A stretch of 64,000 bases of DNA, from NCBI RefSeq assembly GCF_031877795.1, contig NC_133958.1:1178001-1242000 (forward strand), in the 5' to 3' direction. Numbering within the stretch: the stretch's first letter is position 1; the number at the start of each line of letters is the position of its first letter. Below, piece after piece: positions 24,679 through 41,560 of this stretch. The notes below the pieces were generated by a model. That model saw only the letters and a program-made list of their open reading frames with translations. It made no database searches and was not told the origin of the DNA. The stretch is from Strix aluco (Eukaryota; Chordata; Aves; Strigiformes; Strigidae). Position numbers and translations under genes: made by a program.

Positions 24679-24684
24679 TTTATT
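24679..24684 (-). other. Candidate NT5DC4 poly(A) signal
   Basis: AATAAA on the minus strand, about 950 bp beyond the NT5DC4 stop codon in the gene's direction. It would give a long 3'UTR (25631 down to about 24660). Confidence 0.5.
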
Positions 24685-25631
24685 GAGAAACCTCGATGCT
24701 GGAGGAAGTCTGGAGAGCGGTAGCTGGAAGTCCTGGCGTGGGTCTGGGGAGCAGGGCAGGCCCGGCCCTCTCCTCTGGGGTGCAGGATGGTGCTGACAGA
24801 GGTGGGGGGGGTGTCCTGGGGCTGCCACCCTCTGCCCAGGGGCTTGCACTTGTCCCAGCTGCTGGATCTGAGAACTGCCCTTTGCCCCCATTTCCCAGGC
24901 TCGGGGGCAAAGCAATTTTCCTTTAAAATGGCCAATTTTCTGTCTCTGTGGTGCCAGGAGTTTGAGTATCTTCTATAAATAGAAAAGGATAGAAAACAGA
25001 AGAGGGTAATAGCAGGTAAAAGGGATTTCCAGGGAGTAGCAGTTGCCTCCAGAGCCCTCCTATGCTTAAGCAACATCCACCTCCCTCCACCCGGAGCCTG
25101 GGGCACCCGAGCTGGGGGGGTGGCAGCTGCTGGGACCACCAGACGGTGCAAAGGGGGTTTCCAGCGGTACCTGGAGCAGCGGCGCTGCCAGCTCTGCCCA
25201 CTGCTGGGCAGCCCCAGGCCGGCAGCGAGAGGGCTGCGAGACGCGGCTGATGCCAGGGGGGGCCATGAGTGAAAGTGGGGGCACGGGCAGCTCATGGGGG
25301 GCCCTTCTCCCAACTCCCGGCTCCGTCGGGAGAAGGGCCCCACTGCAGGGACAGAGGCGTGGCCTGGGGCATTGGCAAGCTACCAGCCATCCTGTGGCCA
25401 CTGGAGGGGTGGCTGACCATGGGTGGCTTCAGTCTGCCGCTGGCAGCGCAAGTGGTCCAGGGCCACCGAACGCTGTCCTGGGGGTGGCACCTGCCAGCTC
25501 AGCAGCTGTTGGCGCTGGGGGGGACTCAGGCTTCTCCATCATCCTCTTCCTCCCCGCTGGAGTCCTGCGGGACCCCAGCAACCTGAGATGGAAGTGGTGG
25601 GGGGCTCAGCGGGCACAGGACCCCACCGGCA

Positions 25632-30080
<4,449 letters not shown>

Positions 30081-30599
30081 CGCCGCCGCCTCCGGCCGCC
30101 GCCTCCGGCCGCCGCCGCTTTAACGGGGCCCCGCGGGACCGCCCCGACCCGGCCCCGGCCCCGGCCCGGCCCCCCCCGGGCGAACAGCCGGGACGGGACT
30201 CGGGGCACACCGTGGTGGTGACCCCCAAAACGGGGCGGTGGTGACCCCCAAAATGGGGCAGTGCCCCCCCCCCCCCGCCGTGCGCCCCCACATGGGGCAG
30301 CGCCCGCCCATACACCCCCAAACGGGGCGCTGCTGCCCCGTGCACCCCCAAAAGGGGCTCCCCCCCCCCAGACCGTGCCCCTCCCGGGCCGTGCCCCCCA
30401 GCCCCCCCTTCCCCCCGCGGTGCCCAAGCCGCCCCCCCCGGAGGAAGCGGCCTCCCACGGCCCCGGCCCCGACGGCGCCAGGAGCGGCCGCGGGCGCCCG
30501 GCCCGGAGCCCCCGGGGCCGGTGTTTGCCCAGCGGGGCCGCTGGCAGCGGGGAGCGACCGGCGGCGAATCATTAACCGGGGTCAAGGACCGGCCCCGCC

Positions 30600-31380
30600 G
30601 CCACCCCGATGGGCGCCCCAACCCCCCCGAGAGGGGCGGGAGCTGGGGGGTGCTGCGCGGCAGAGTGAGGGGGGGGGGGGTGTCCAGCAGCAGGGGCCAC
30701 CCCCAGCACCTCACACCGGAGGGACAGGAGGGGGCACCCACGTCCCGTGGGACAGGGCCCAGTCCCGGTGGGAAATGCCCCCCCCCCGCCCCGTCCCCCA
30801 CCCCAGTGGGTCACATCCCCCCGCAGCTCCACCAGGCACAGCCCAAACCCCCCGGCGCGTGTTCCCCATCCCTCTACCCCCAGGCAGGGCTCAGCACCCC
30901 CACAGAGCCCCGGGTGTCCCGGCTGCCCCCCACCCACCCCCCCCGGCCCAGTGCCAGTCCCGGGTCCCACTGCAATCGCCCGCAGATCTTGCAACACCCT
31001 GGTGCCAACGCGCTGACGTGGGTCCCCCTGCCCGGCCTTGACCAGGGCTGGGCGCCCCAGGACAGGAGGGAGCATCGCTGGGGCACCCCGGGGCTGGGGA
31101 CAGGGCAGGAACGGCTCCTGCCCTGAGGCTGGGGGGCCACAGGGGCTGGTAACAGGGCCAGGAGCTGCCCCCCAGGTGTGGGGCTACGATAACCCCCCCA
31201 GGCAGGGCTGGGGTGCAGCCCAGGGCTGTTTACAGCCAGTCCCATGACAGGGGGGGGACACGTGGGGCTCTTATCTGCCACCCCCACCGTGGGGCAGGGC
31301 AGAGGCCACGGGGCAGCACGTGACAGGGCCCAGGGCCTCCCCAGCACCCCCCCCAGCCCCAGAATCACCGGCAGCGCTGG
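30600..31380. other. Spacer between NT5DC4 and SLC20A1
   Basis: GC-rich intergenic stretch of less than 1 kb between two minus-strand genes. Open frames on both strands look like composition effects. No gene seen. Confidence 0.5.
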
Positions 31381-31395
31381 CGTACGAAGGAAATC

Positions 31396-31401
31396 TTTAT
31401 T
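31396..31401 (-). other. SLC20A1 poly(A) signal
   Basis: AATAAA on the minus strand, about 540 bp past the SLC20A1 stop codon, consistent with its 3' end near 31,380. Confidence 0.65.
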
Positions 31402-31942
31402 GAGTCCGAGGTAGCAGCAGTGGGGGGAGGGGGGAGGGGGGGCATGTGGGGGCTGCCCCCCAGGGACCCCCGAGCAGGATGGTGGGCAGCATCTGATGTC
31501 CACACCACTACAGCAATGGAGGCAAAGCTGAACGCAGCACAGCCTGCGCTGGGGGATGCCCCACGGCCCCCACGCCCTCCCAGGAGGGGCAAAGACCAGC
31601 CCCAGTCCTTACTCACGGAGGAATCACTGCCAGAGGATCTTAATTAAGTCATTAAAAATAAGAAAAGTGGCCTCCCATAACTGCTAATCTAAAGCTACAG
31701 TGCAGCAGGGGAGTCACCCCAGGGGCAGGCGCAACCTCAGCGCTGCACCCCCTCTAGAAACTTAGCGCCAAGACATTTATATTAAAAAAAAAAAATATAT
31801 ATACTTCAGTGACAACACTATGCAGAACTGAGGAAGCCCCAGAGATGACGGTAGCCCCCATCCCGCGGTGGGACGAGCCGCCCCAGCTCCTGGAGGGGAG
31901 GGTGGCAGCAGGGAAGCAGGAGCAGCAGGAGCCCCGGTGCCC

Positions 31943-34900
31943 TCACACCTTCAGGATGGCGTATTTGAAGACAGCCATGATGGCAGCGCTGATGAGACCC
32001 GAGATGGGGACGGTAACGAACCAGGCCATGAAGATGTTGCGGAAGAGGCGCCAGTCGACCGCTTTCCTGGAGCGCAGCCAGCCCACCGAGACCACCGAGC
32101 CCACCTGCCCGAGGAGCCGGGGCACGGCTCAGCAGGGAGGGGATGGGGCACCCCCCGGTGCCCACCGCCCCCCAGCTCTTCGCAGGGTGCCCAGGGAAAG
32201 CCTCAGCCGTGGGGCCGAGGGTCTTGCTCCAGCCCCGGGGACCCAGCAGAGCGAGGAGCTGCCGCCCCAGCGCGGCGATGGGGACAGGGAGGTTCCCACG
32301 GCCGCTCGGCAGAGCCCAAGGGTCCGTCAAAGGGGTTTTGTTCTTCAAAACCTCCCCCACCCCACACCGAGATACAGACTCGGAGCTGGGACCTGAAGGC
32401 CCGTCAGCAGTCAGCAGCCTGTGTTTGGGAGCTCCCGCAGAGCTCAGCCTTATCAGCACCAGGATCTGGGGGAAGCCAAGCTCGGACCAAGCCAGCGCCG
32501 CCCCCTCCCGCCACCCCCACCTACCTTGCAGTGGGTTGTGCTGATGGGGAGGCCAACGTTGGAGGCGATCACCACCGTCAGGGCAGACGCCAGCTCGATG
32601 CTGAAGCCGCTGCAGAGACAGAAAGGGGGTGAGAACGGGGGCACGGGAGCTCCCGCGCTCCTGGGGCGTCCGGCTGGCTCAGCCCAAGGCAGACGTGGGG
32701 CTGCTCTCCCCAGGCACACCCTGCACAGCAGCGTCAGCTCCTCATCTGGCTCAGCAGACCCAGACTGGCCCCCCAAGGGACGCAGGGATAAGTTATGGGG
32801 CTACACACCCCCCAACTCCACCACCCAAGCAATGAAACCCCCAAGGAGAGCGTGGAGAGGGCTCCAGGAGCTGGATGCCCGAAGCCTCCCGCAAGGCCGA
32901 CCTTACCTCGATGGTGTGATGGGAGTCAGGTCCTTCCCCATCGTCTGGATGACTCTCCTTCCCCAGACCCACAAGCCGATGCAAATCCCCACACCTCCGT
33001 AGAGCAGCAGCCAGATGGGAGTTGCCGCCTTGGTAGCCACATCACCGGTCTGATAGACCAGGTAGAGCGCAACCAGGGGCCCTATGGCATTGCTGGAAGA
33101 GAAAGGAGAGCTGGACTAGAGGGCCAGAAGCTCTGGGCAAGATGGGCACCAGCCCCGGCAAGCGAGCCCACCGCTCCTGCTGACCCAACTGACCTGACAT
33201 CATTGCCACCGTGAGCAAAGGAGCCAAAGCAGGCTGTGAGGATCTGCAGGAACTGGAAGAGGAGGGACACCTCGGGTTTGTCCTGGTCGTGCCATTCTTC
33301 CAGGGAGCTGCTGCTGCCCTTCCGCTCGCCGCCGCCCATCTCCGCCTGCGCCGCGTTCAGATCCACGTCAGCCGCCGGGTGGGCGTCCGCCACCGCGTTG
33401 CAGTAGCTGGTGTAACTGTCCATGCGGACCCTCTTCTTGGTGTCCGCCACAGGCCAGGTCAGCTTCTCCATCTCCTCGCCCTCCTTGGCACGGAGCGAGT
33501 CCAGGGGCATGCCGCAGATGGCCATGGTGTAGGAGGTGTAGCTGTTGTTGCGCCGCAGGGGCTTGTCCCCCGAGTCCCCCATGCAGTCCCCCATCTTGGC
33601 CAGGTGCAGTTTATGCAGCAGCTCCTTGTAGAGGCCGGAGTCCTTGTGCACGGTGTGGTACTGGTACTGGCCACTGGAGCTCATCTGGTGGCCCACGGCC
33701 TGGTTGAACTGGACGAGGTTGCCATTGGGCAGTCGCACGGCTCCTGCCAAGAGAGACAGCAGGGGCTCAGCACCTGGGGTGGGGGGAGACCGCCCCAGCA
33801 CCCCCATATCCCCCCCGTCCACCGCTCACCACTGTCAATGCTGGTTTCCTTCAGGTCAAGGCTGGGGAGCCGCTCCTGCTCCGGGGCCTCCTCCAGGTCC
33901 CCCAGGTTGAAGGAGACCGTCCTCTCCTCCACCGCTGCCCGGTGGGGCACAGCCGAGCCCACGCCAGCAACGGGGCTCTTGGCATCGCCCAGGGGCACCT
34001 TGGGCTCCTCGTGGTCCTCCTTCGGGCTGATGTTCTTCTCCATCAAGGGGCTTTCCGAAGGGCTGGATTTGATCTCTCCTGAGAAGGGAGGAAGCTGCCA
34101 TCAAACCCCTTCCCACCACCACACCCAACACCAAGAGCAAGCCCACACCCCTCACCACTCAGATTTATGGCAGCTAAATAAAATTTACAGCTTCCCCTCC
34201 CCATCCTGAACTTTGGAAACTGCTGGACAGTCGCACCTTGTCCCAGGCACAACAGCCAAACCATCACAAGCCAGCTCATCTCCTATTTTTAGACCCCCCC
34301 ACCCACACGGGGTGTGGTGAGCACCATTATGGGGCTTTTATGCCTGTTCGTCCTACGGCAGAGGTTCCGGTTCGAGCCATGTTTGTCCCATCCCTGTTCC
34401 CGGTGGCCGTGGGATGCTCTGGACCTGCTCCTGGGGTGGTTGTGGTCCCTGAAGCTGATGGGAAGGTGCCCAGTAGAGCCCAGCTACTCCACCAGGCCAC
34501 CAGCTCCAGCCTGCTGGGAGGACTTGCCCACCCAGGCTCCTCTCCAGCTCCCACCGGTGGGTGACAAACCCAAACAGGAGCTGGTCTCCACCTCCCGAGG
34601 GCAGCCTGGTTTCCTGTCCCACTGGAAGAGCCAAGCCAGTGGCACCAAGCCCTGGAAGCTGAGGCTGTTCCTCCCCCTCTACCGGGAAAAAGCATGTTTT
34701 CTTCAGGTGAAAACATGAGGTCAGCTCCTTCAGACAACAACAAAAACCACCTCCTTGTCACAAACATGACCATTTCCCAGTTTGCTCACTACAAGGGCCA
34801 GGCTGTGGCATCAAGCTCCTGCAGAGCTCCTCTCCCCCTGCATCACCACCTCCTCCCAGCAGTGCTCCCCGGCAGGCAGGAGAGCCTGCCTTGCAGGCAG

Positions 34901-37900
34901 GAGTTAAGCCAAAGCTTGAACAGCTGGAAGAATGTCAAGGGCAGCCATAAAGCTGTTAGTCACACCCCAATTACACCAGTCTGACAAGGACACTGGTTAT
35001 CCCCTCATCTCCAGTTCCTTAAGTGCCCCAGACTGCACACGAAATTTATATGCAAGACCACACACGGCTCCAGGAGAGCTGCCTGTACTTTTCAGGAGGC
35101 AAAGCTCAGGACTGCTCTTTTGGATGCCTTTCAATAGAGATTTTTTTTTTTTTTTTTTTTGCTACAGGGAAAGGATTTCATCAGCTTACACAGCTTTAAA
35201 CTTGTGATCTGCATCTGCCAGGCCAAAGATTGATCAGCGGGTATGCAGAGGATTAAAGGTTACACACTGGTTAACAGGCAGGTTGTCTCCTGCCTTCTCT
35301 TCTCTATTAAAGAGTAAAATCAGGCTGTTTAATATTGCCTGCTGGCCTGTGCAGTTCAAGGAGAGATCACCCTGCTCAGAATTCAGCTGCCAGACACCCC
35401 TCAGCAGCACAACAGCTACTTCGAGGGGTGTTCTGGGGTTCCAGGGAGCAGCTTTCTGGCGCTGCCGCAGGTGAGGAGCACGCGGGGTCCAGCTCAGTGA
35501 GATGTGCCCCAGTGACTCAGAGCAGCTTAAGCGATAACTGAAGCTGAGGATCCCTGCTAATAACAGCCCTGCAGCTAATGAGATCTCCCGCTAGGAAAAG
35601 AAGTTGGTTAGTCCGAGCATGCCCTTCCCCAAAGGATTGCAGAGAGGCATTACTTACGTTCAATTTTCTTCTTCATTCTTGGACATACAAAGAACCAGAC
35701 GACGAGAGCACAGACAACAGCACTCCCCGCCGAAATTAGGAGGATACCCCACAGAGGAAGTTTGTCAAAGCCCAGCACTAGGAAATAAAACAATGGATCT
35801 TTCAAAACCTCTGGGCAAAAGCCTCCTCAATGTACGACTCTGCTCCTCCCGGCACAGGGACTCCATCACCTGCAACATCCCTGAGCTGATTTGCCTGCCA
35901 GGGAGAAATGCCATCAGAGAGCCACCACTGACAGCACCGAAACCAAGAGCTTAACCCACACAGAAGCCCCCCCCCCCCCCCAGGTTACAGTCTCCCCCAT
36001 CAAAAGCTAATCTTTCACATGTACAGACACTTTCTCCTCCCTCCTGCAGCCAAACCCGACCAGGAACTGGTGTGTACCCTGAGCAGGGACAGAAGGCTCC
36101 TCACAGCCCTCGTCTCCTCACTTGCTGCAATGTCAAAGAAAAAAAAAAACCAAACCAAACCACCCAGCACGGCTGCTGCAGCGACAGCGCCGCTTCCCCC
36201 AGTTGGGGGGAGGACACGCAGGACCTGCTCCCCCCAGAGCCCCCCCTTGTCTCCATTCACTCCTCCCGCCACTGGGGAGAGACGGTTCTCCTGCTCCTCG
36301 AGTCCCTGGGAACTTAAGATCAAGTTTCAAGGCATCGGAGGTGTTACATGACCTAGTTAAAAGCATTCCCACACGCAGCGTGACTTTTTGCAGAGGTTTT
36401 GCATGATCCAGCCTGCTGCAGCCCCCAGTCAGGGTATCAGGTGCTTGCAACCGCTCAACTCCTGCATTTTCTGCTGCAGGCAATAACTTACGGCCCCTAA
36501 TGCACCACCAGCAACATCGCAGCTGCTTTACCCACGCAGCTGAGTATTTGCTTGTGCCAAGCCTGGGTCACTGAAGGCTACAAACCCCGCACTGGAGTGG
36601 CACAGGGCTCACCCAGCCCTCCCGCAGCTGCGGACTCCGGATAAACGTGAATCCACCTCAGGGGTGCCAAGTGATAAAGTGATCTTGGAGCAGCAGCGCT
36701 GCTGCTTTGCAGCCCCCGTAACTCCAGCAGCACCACAGCAACGCTGCCTTCTCCCCCAGGCTGCAGAGCCAAGGCAAAGGGAAGCTGACACCCCTCCAAA
36801 AATTTTTCCAGCCGCTGTTTACAGAGAAAACCCTGCGGAGCCAGCGCCGACTGCCCTTCACCCCACCTCCAGAGACTCCTCCACAACAGGAAACCCATGC
36901 TCAGACCAAAAACAGCTCACGCCGAGTCACCCCAGCGATGGAGGTTACGGAGCCTCCAGCTCCACAGGCAAAGCCGCCCTCCCCTGCCAAGCCCTCCCTG
37001 CGACCTGTCCCCCTAAACAACAGCCAAACGGGCATTTCCATTTGGCTTTGCAAACTGAAATACAAACTCATCTCAGTACAGGTGCCAGCTCTTCTTGCCG
37101 GGGTAATTAGTTTAGTCCTAGGGACAGGGTGAATCAGGAGGCGCAGCCTCCAGCCCTGCTCTACCCCGCTACGGGGCAGCCTCCAGGAGTCTAGCTGCTA
37201 CGGCAGGAGGCAGGCAGGGGTACCTGAGTTTTAGCACAGGTAAGAGAAGGGAAGGGGAAGTCATGTTATCTGCCAGTCCTGTGAAGTCTAAGAGAAAGGT
37301 CTGGAGGGGTTTAGTTTGAGCAGGTCTCTTTGGCTGGGCAACTATCTAGCCCAGAACTCAGCGCACGCTAGCCTGCAGCCTTCTGTAACGGGCACAGGCC
37401 AGCCGCCTTCTAGGAGATTTCAGCCCTGTAAAGCAAAAAAGGGGTAAATCGTGCATTTAATGGAGGTTTTGTAAAGAATTTCAGAAATTCAGGTTCAAGT
37501 ATTCTGATGCCTACTTACAGGGTGCACCGGTATACATGATTGAGAAGAGGTTGATCCCCACAGTACAGGCATAGAAGATGGGCATAGCTCTGCAAGCCCG
37601 TTGGGAACAGGATCTGCCTGCAAGGACAAGGAGCAGCGCTGCAGAAAGCCAGACCCTGAGGGTGGTGCAGCAGCCAGGGAGCAGCCAAGAAACAGCCCCT
37701 TCCCAAAAGGGGGCTTGTGCCTTCGGTCAGCTGCTGAGCAACCCAAATACCAGGCTCCCACAAACTCCGCCAGAGCTCCCGACAGCTTTTTGAGGAGAAC
37801 TCACGGGGCTGCCACCGCCAGAGCCCCACGGGGGGGGGGGGGCAGGGCACTGTGGGTCCCACAGGGCTCCCAGGGACCCGGGCAGGACCAGACGAGTGTC

Positions 37901-39891
37901 CCACCACCCCAAGGATGGGGTTATCTCATCTGCTGCCTGCTCTTGAACCCCTCCTGCGGCTCCCCAGCCTGCAGACCTCCGCAGCCTCCAGCTGCAGGTA
38001 TGTTTTCTTTCAACTCCCCAGGTGCTTTCAGACAAAACCATTTGTCAGACAAAGCTTTTACCTCTTTCAGCTGACTTGGATGAAATAAAAAAAAGTCGTT
38101 ACTCACAAAGCAGCTTATTTGCCCACATACCCGCACAGAGAGGCCCTCACCGAGCAGCAGGAGCACTTAATCTCCACTGCTGCCCAGCAATCTGGGTCTA
38201 GCGTCGGTACAAACACACCGAGCCTCACCCAGCGCCGAGCGGGACGGATCAGCCCGACTGTTCAGTACCAGAACGAAGCACGGCAGGGCCAGCCCGGCGC
38301 TGAAAGGCCGGTGACGCAAGTTACTGACAGCAGCGACGCTGAATTGTTTTAAAGAGCTGCCAGGTAGAAACTAGCAGCGATAAGATCTTAACATCTCTAA
38401 ACCAGAAATAGTTAGAGCTAAGACCTGGAATAGTGTAAGTTAACCTCAAATAGGCAGAAGAAAATGCTGGAGTGTGTCTGCGCAGCTGGCTGGATACCCC
38501 TGCTCTGGGCTGGCACATCTGCACTCCAGGGTCATCATCATCTCTGAAAGATGAGGTCTAAAGCTGCACCTCCGTTGCGAGCACCTTTGGGTGTCCAATC
38601 CCTCTTCTTGGGCTTTCAGACCCTCCCAGCAGCGGGAGCATGTCCCTGGAGCCAGCCTGAACACCCCCCACTTTACTGGGGCCCCAGATGGGAGGAAGGC
38701 ACAGTTTCTACAGCACCAGGGACAATTCTGGGCCTCCTGGCTTAAAAAAAATAAAGCCATCCCTGTTGGTCATTGCCTCCATCTGCAGCCTGACATAAGA
38801 GAAGGTCCAGCCTCGCACCAGGACTTAAGATCAGAGCTGCCTGTCAGGCTTTTCCTACCAGTTCTGGGCTACTTCACTACTTGGAAAGTGCAGCAGTTTC
38901 TGCTGAGGCAGGCAGGACACTCTGGCCCAGATGTTTTGGAGGAGGTGAAGTGATGCCTCCTCACCTCCCAGGCTCTGCTTTGTGGAGCAGCTACAGGGCT
39001 CATGTTCCCACCGGCTCCTCCCGAAGGGCTCACCCGAGTGTCAACACAAGGATGGATGAGTCTGGAGAAGCTCTGGTGCACATAAATCAACCAACCACCC
39101 CAACAGGCAGACGAGGGAGCCCCCGGTGTGAGAAAATGGGGTGGACAGCACTTACCTTACGGAGGATGAACCTCTGGACAAGGAAGAACAGGATAGCAGA
39201 CATGATGCCAGAAAGGAGGGGTGAGATGAACCAGGACAACACTAGGAGAGAAGAGGCACCATCAGCATCCCACTGCTGCAAAGGGAAGCCCAGAGGCACA
39301 CGAAGGCCACGCACGGGGTGGTCACAAGAGCTGGACTTACCAATCTTTAGCAGCTCGGACCACTTGACACCTTCTTGGCCTCTGGCCACCAGCGAAAAGC
39401 CAATGGTTGCTCAACGATGCAGTGGGTACCAGAAATGGGGAGCTTCAAGAACGAAGCCACTAGCTGCCACACAGCAGATCCTGGAAGGAAAAGCCTGGTC
39501 AGAAAGTCACCCCCAGGGCACAGTGTCCCCCCGTTTAGACACCCCCCCACCCCGCCATTCCTCACCAAACATGGCGCTGATCGAACCCGCCATCAGCAGC
39601 TGCTGATGTGCAACTGTGGAGTTGTACATCTTCACGTCGATCAGCCCCCTTGCGGATGGTCTCGCTGACTTTGGCTCCCAGGAGGGACGGAGCCCACCGT
39701 CTCGAAGACGCTGGCCAAGATGCAGGCTTGCCGGAGGGTCACCACCCCCGAGCCCACCGCCGTGCCGAAGGAGTTGGCCACGTCGTTGGCGCCAACGGAG
39801 AAGGCAAGATGAAGGCGATGACGAAGCCCAGGACCAGCATCCAGAGGGAGCCCACCATGGGGGCGGATGGCACTGCGGGGGGTCGGGTCAT
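31943..39891 (-). CDS. SLC20A1: Sodium-dependent phosphate transporter 1 (PiT-1)
   Basis: Plasma-membrane Na+/phosphate cotransporter. Ten coding exons: 39891-39566, 39480-39341, 39241-39156, 37617-37519, 35777-35658, 34078-33830, 33743-33194, 33092-32907, 32609-32525 and 32104-31943. Expected length is about 667 aa (human 679). Both PiT signatures are visible: [16 protein letters not shown] near the N-terminus and GGNDVSNAIGP near the C-terminus. The large cytoplasmic loop is also conserved ([18 protein letters not shown], then [18 protein letters not shown]). Compared with the family, exon 39566-39891 shows one missing and two extra bases, exon 39341-39480 one missing and exon 37519-37617 one missing. 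The last seven coding exons are intact in frame 35777-31943, and 39156-39241 is also clean. I infer sequencing or assembly errors rather than a dead gene. The start ATG at 39891 has A at -3 but is not conserved with human, so it is uncertain. Confidence 0.93.
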
Positions 39892-40029
39892 GGTTTGGGG
39901 AGGGGGGGGAGCGGGGCGAGGTATTAATAAATTAGGTATAAAATTAAATAGGGGGGGTGGGTGGGGGGTCGCTTAGGGCGCAGTGGGGCTCCACCGTTCT
40001 ACAACCCCGCCGGCCGCGGGGGCTGGGGG

Positions 40030-40600
40030 CCGGGTGCTGCGCCATGGGCCTGCGCCGCTCTTCATCCTGCGGGAGAGACAGAGCTCAGCGGGGGGGGGGG
40101 GGTACCGGATAACGGCCCTTCCCGCGCATCAGTAACGGCCGCTCCCGCGCGCGCCGCGCCGCCGCCGCCGCCCTCTCCCGCCGCCATGTGCCCGCCCCGC
40201 CCCCGCCGCCGCCGCACACCGCCGCTCACCGGCAGGGCCGGGCCGCGCTCGCCGGAAAGCGCCCGCTCCGCTGCGCGCCCGCTGCGCCCGAACCGCCCCC
40301 GCCTGCGCCCGCCGCGGCCGCCGCGCGCTTTAACCCCGGCCTCGCCCCACGTGACCGCCGTCCCGCCCCCTCCCGCTGACGCGCGGCCCCGCCCGCGGCG
40401 CCCATTGGCCCGTTCTGCGTCGGAGGGGCGGGGCCGCGCCGCCATTGGGCAGCGCCGAGCAGGGACCGGGACCCGCCCCCCCCGGCCACCGCCCCCCCCC
40501 CGGCCACCGCCCCCCCCCCGCGGGCAGCGACACCCGGCACCACGTGCGCGACCGGCGGCCCCGGGCGGAGCGGGGCGGGGGCGGCTGGGCCCGGCTCGGC
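40030..40600 (-). promoter_or_regulatory. CpG-island promoter of SLC20A1
   Basis: CpG-dense region upstream of SLC20A1. CCAAT boxes on the minus strand appear as 'attgg' at 40403-40407 and 40443-40447, with several GC boxes. A plausible splice acceptor before 40066 (minus-strand ctctcccgcag) would put about 175 nt of 5'UTR in the first coding exon, including a short upstream reading frame that starts with MKSGAGPW. Confidence 0.65.
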
Positions 40601-41560
40601 TGGGCCCGACTCAGACCGGCCCGGCCCGGCCCGGCTCGGCTGCAGCCTGCTTGGGCCCGGCTCGGCTGGGCTCGGCCCCGCTGGGCCTGACTCAGCCCCG
40701 CTCGGCTCGGCTCGGCTGCAGCCTGCTTGGGCCCGGCTTGGCTGGGCTCAGCCCCACTGGGCCCGACTCAGACCGGCTCGGCTCGGCTCGGCTCAGCTCG
40801 GCTCAGCTGCAGCCTGCTTGGGCCTGGCTCAGCTTGGCTCAGCCCCGCTGGGCCCGACTCAGACTGGCCCAGCTCGGCCCGGCTCAGCTCAGCTCGGCTG
40901 AGCTCAGCCCCACTGGGCCTGACTCAGCCCGGCCCAGCCCGGCTCGGCTCAGCTGGGCTGCAGCCTGCTTGGGCCTGGCTCAGCTCGGCTCGGCCCCACT
41001 GGGCCTGACTCAACCCGGCCCGGTTCAGCTCATATCAGCTGGGCTATAGCCTGCTTGGGCCTGGCTTGGCTCGCTCAGCCCCGCTGGGCCCGACTCAGAC
41101 TGGCCCAGCCCGGCCCACCCCAGCTCGGCTCGGCTCAGCTGGGCTCACCCCTGCTGGGCCTGACTCAGACGGGCCCGGCTCGGCTCCGCTCAGCTGCAGC
41201 CTGCTTGGGCCTGGCTCAGCTCGGCTCGGCCCCACTGGGCCTGACTCAGCCCGGCCCGGCTCAGCTCATATCAGCTGGGCTATAGCCTGCTTGGGCCTGG
41301 CTTGGCTCGCTCAGCCCCGCTGGGCCCGACTCAGACTGGCCCAGCCCGGCCCGCCCCAGCTCGGCTCTGCTCAGCTGGGCTCATCCCCGCTGGGCCTGAC
41401 TCAGACCGGCCCGGCTCGGCTCAGCTGCAGCCTGCTTGGGCCTGGCTTGGCTCAGCTCAGCCCCGCTGGGCCTGAGTCAGACCAGCCCGGCCCGGCTCAG
41501 GTCGTTTCGGCTCAGCCCCGCTGGGCCTGGCCCAGCCCGGCCCGGTCTGACACAGGCGCA
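40575..41560. repeat. Higher-order minisatellite upstream of SLC20A1
   Basis: Nested array. A 5-bp GGCTC/GGCCC theme sits inside units that begin 'ctgcagcctgcttgggcc' and contain 'ctgggcctgactcagccc'. The landmark recurs near 40641, 40717, 40806, 40959, 41042, 41196, 41279 and 41424. Alternating spacings of about 83 and 154 bp give a higher-order period of about 237 bp. The long open frames here are repeat artefacts. Confidence 0.9.
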
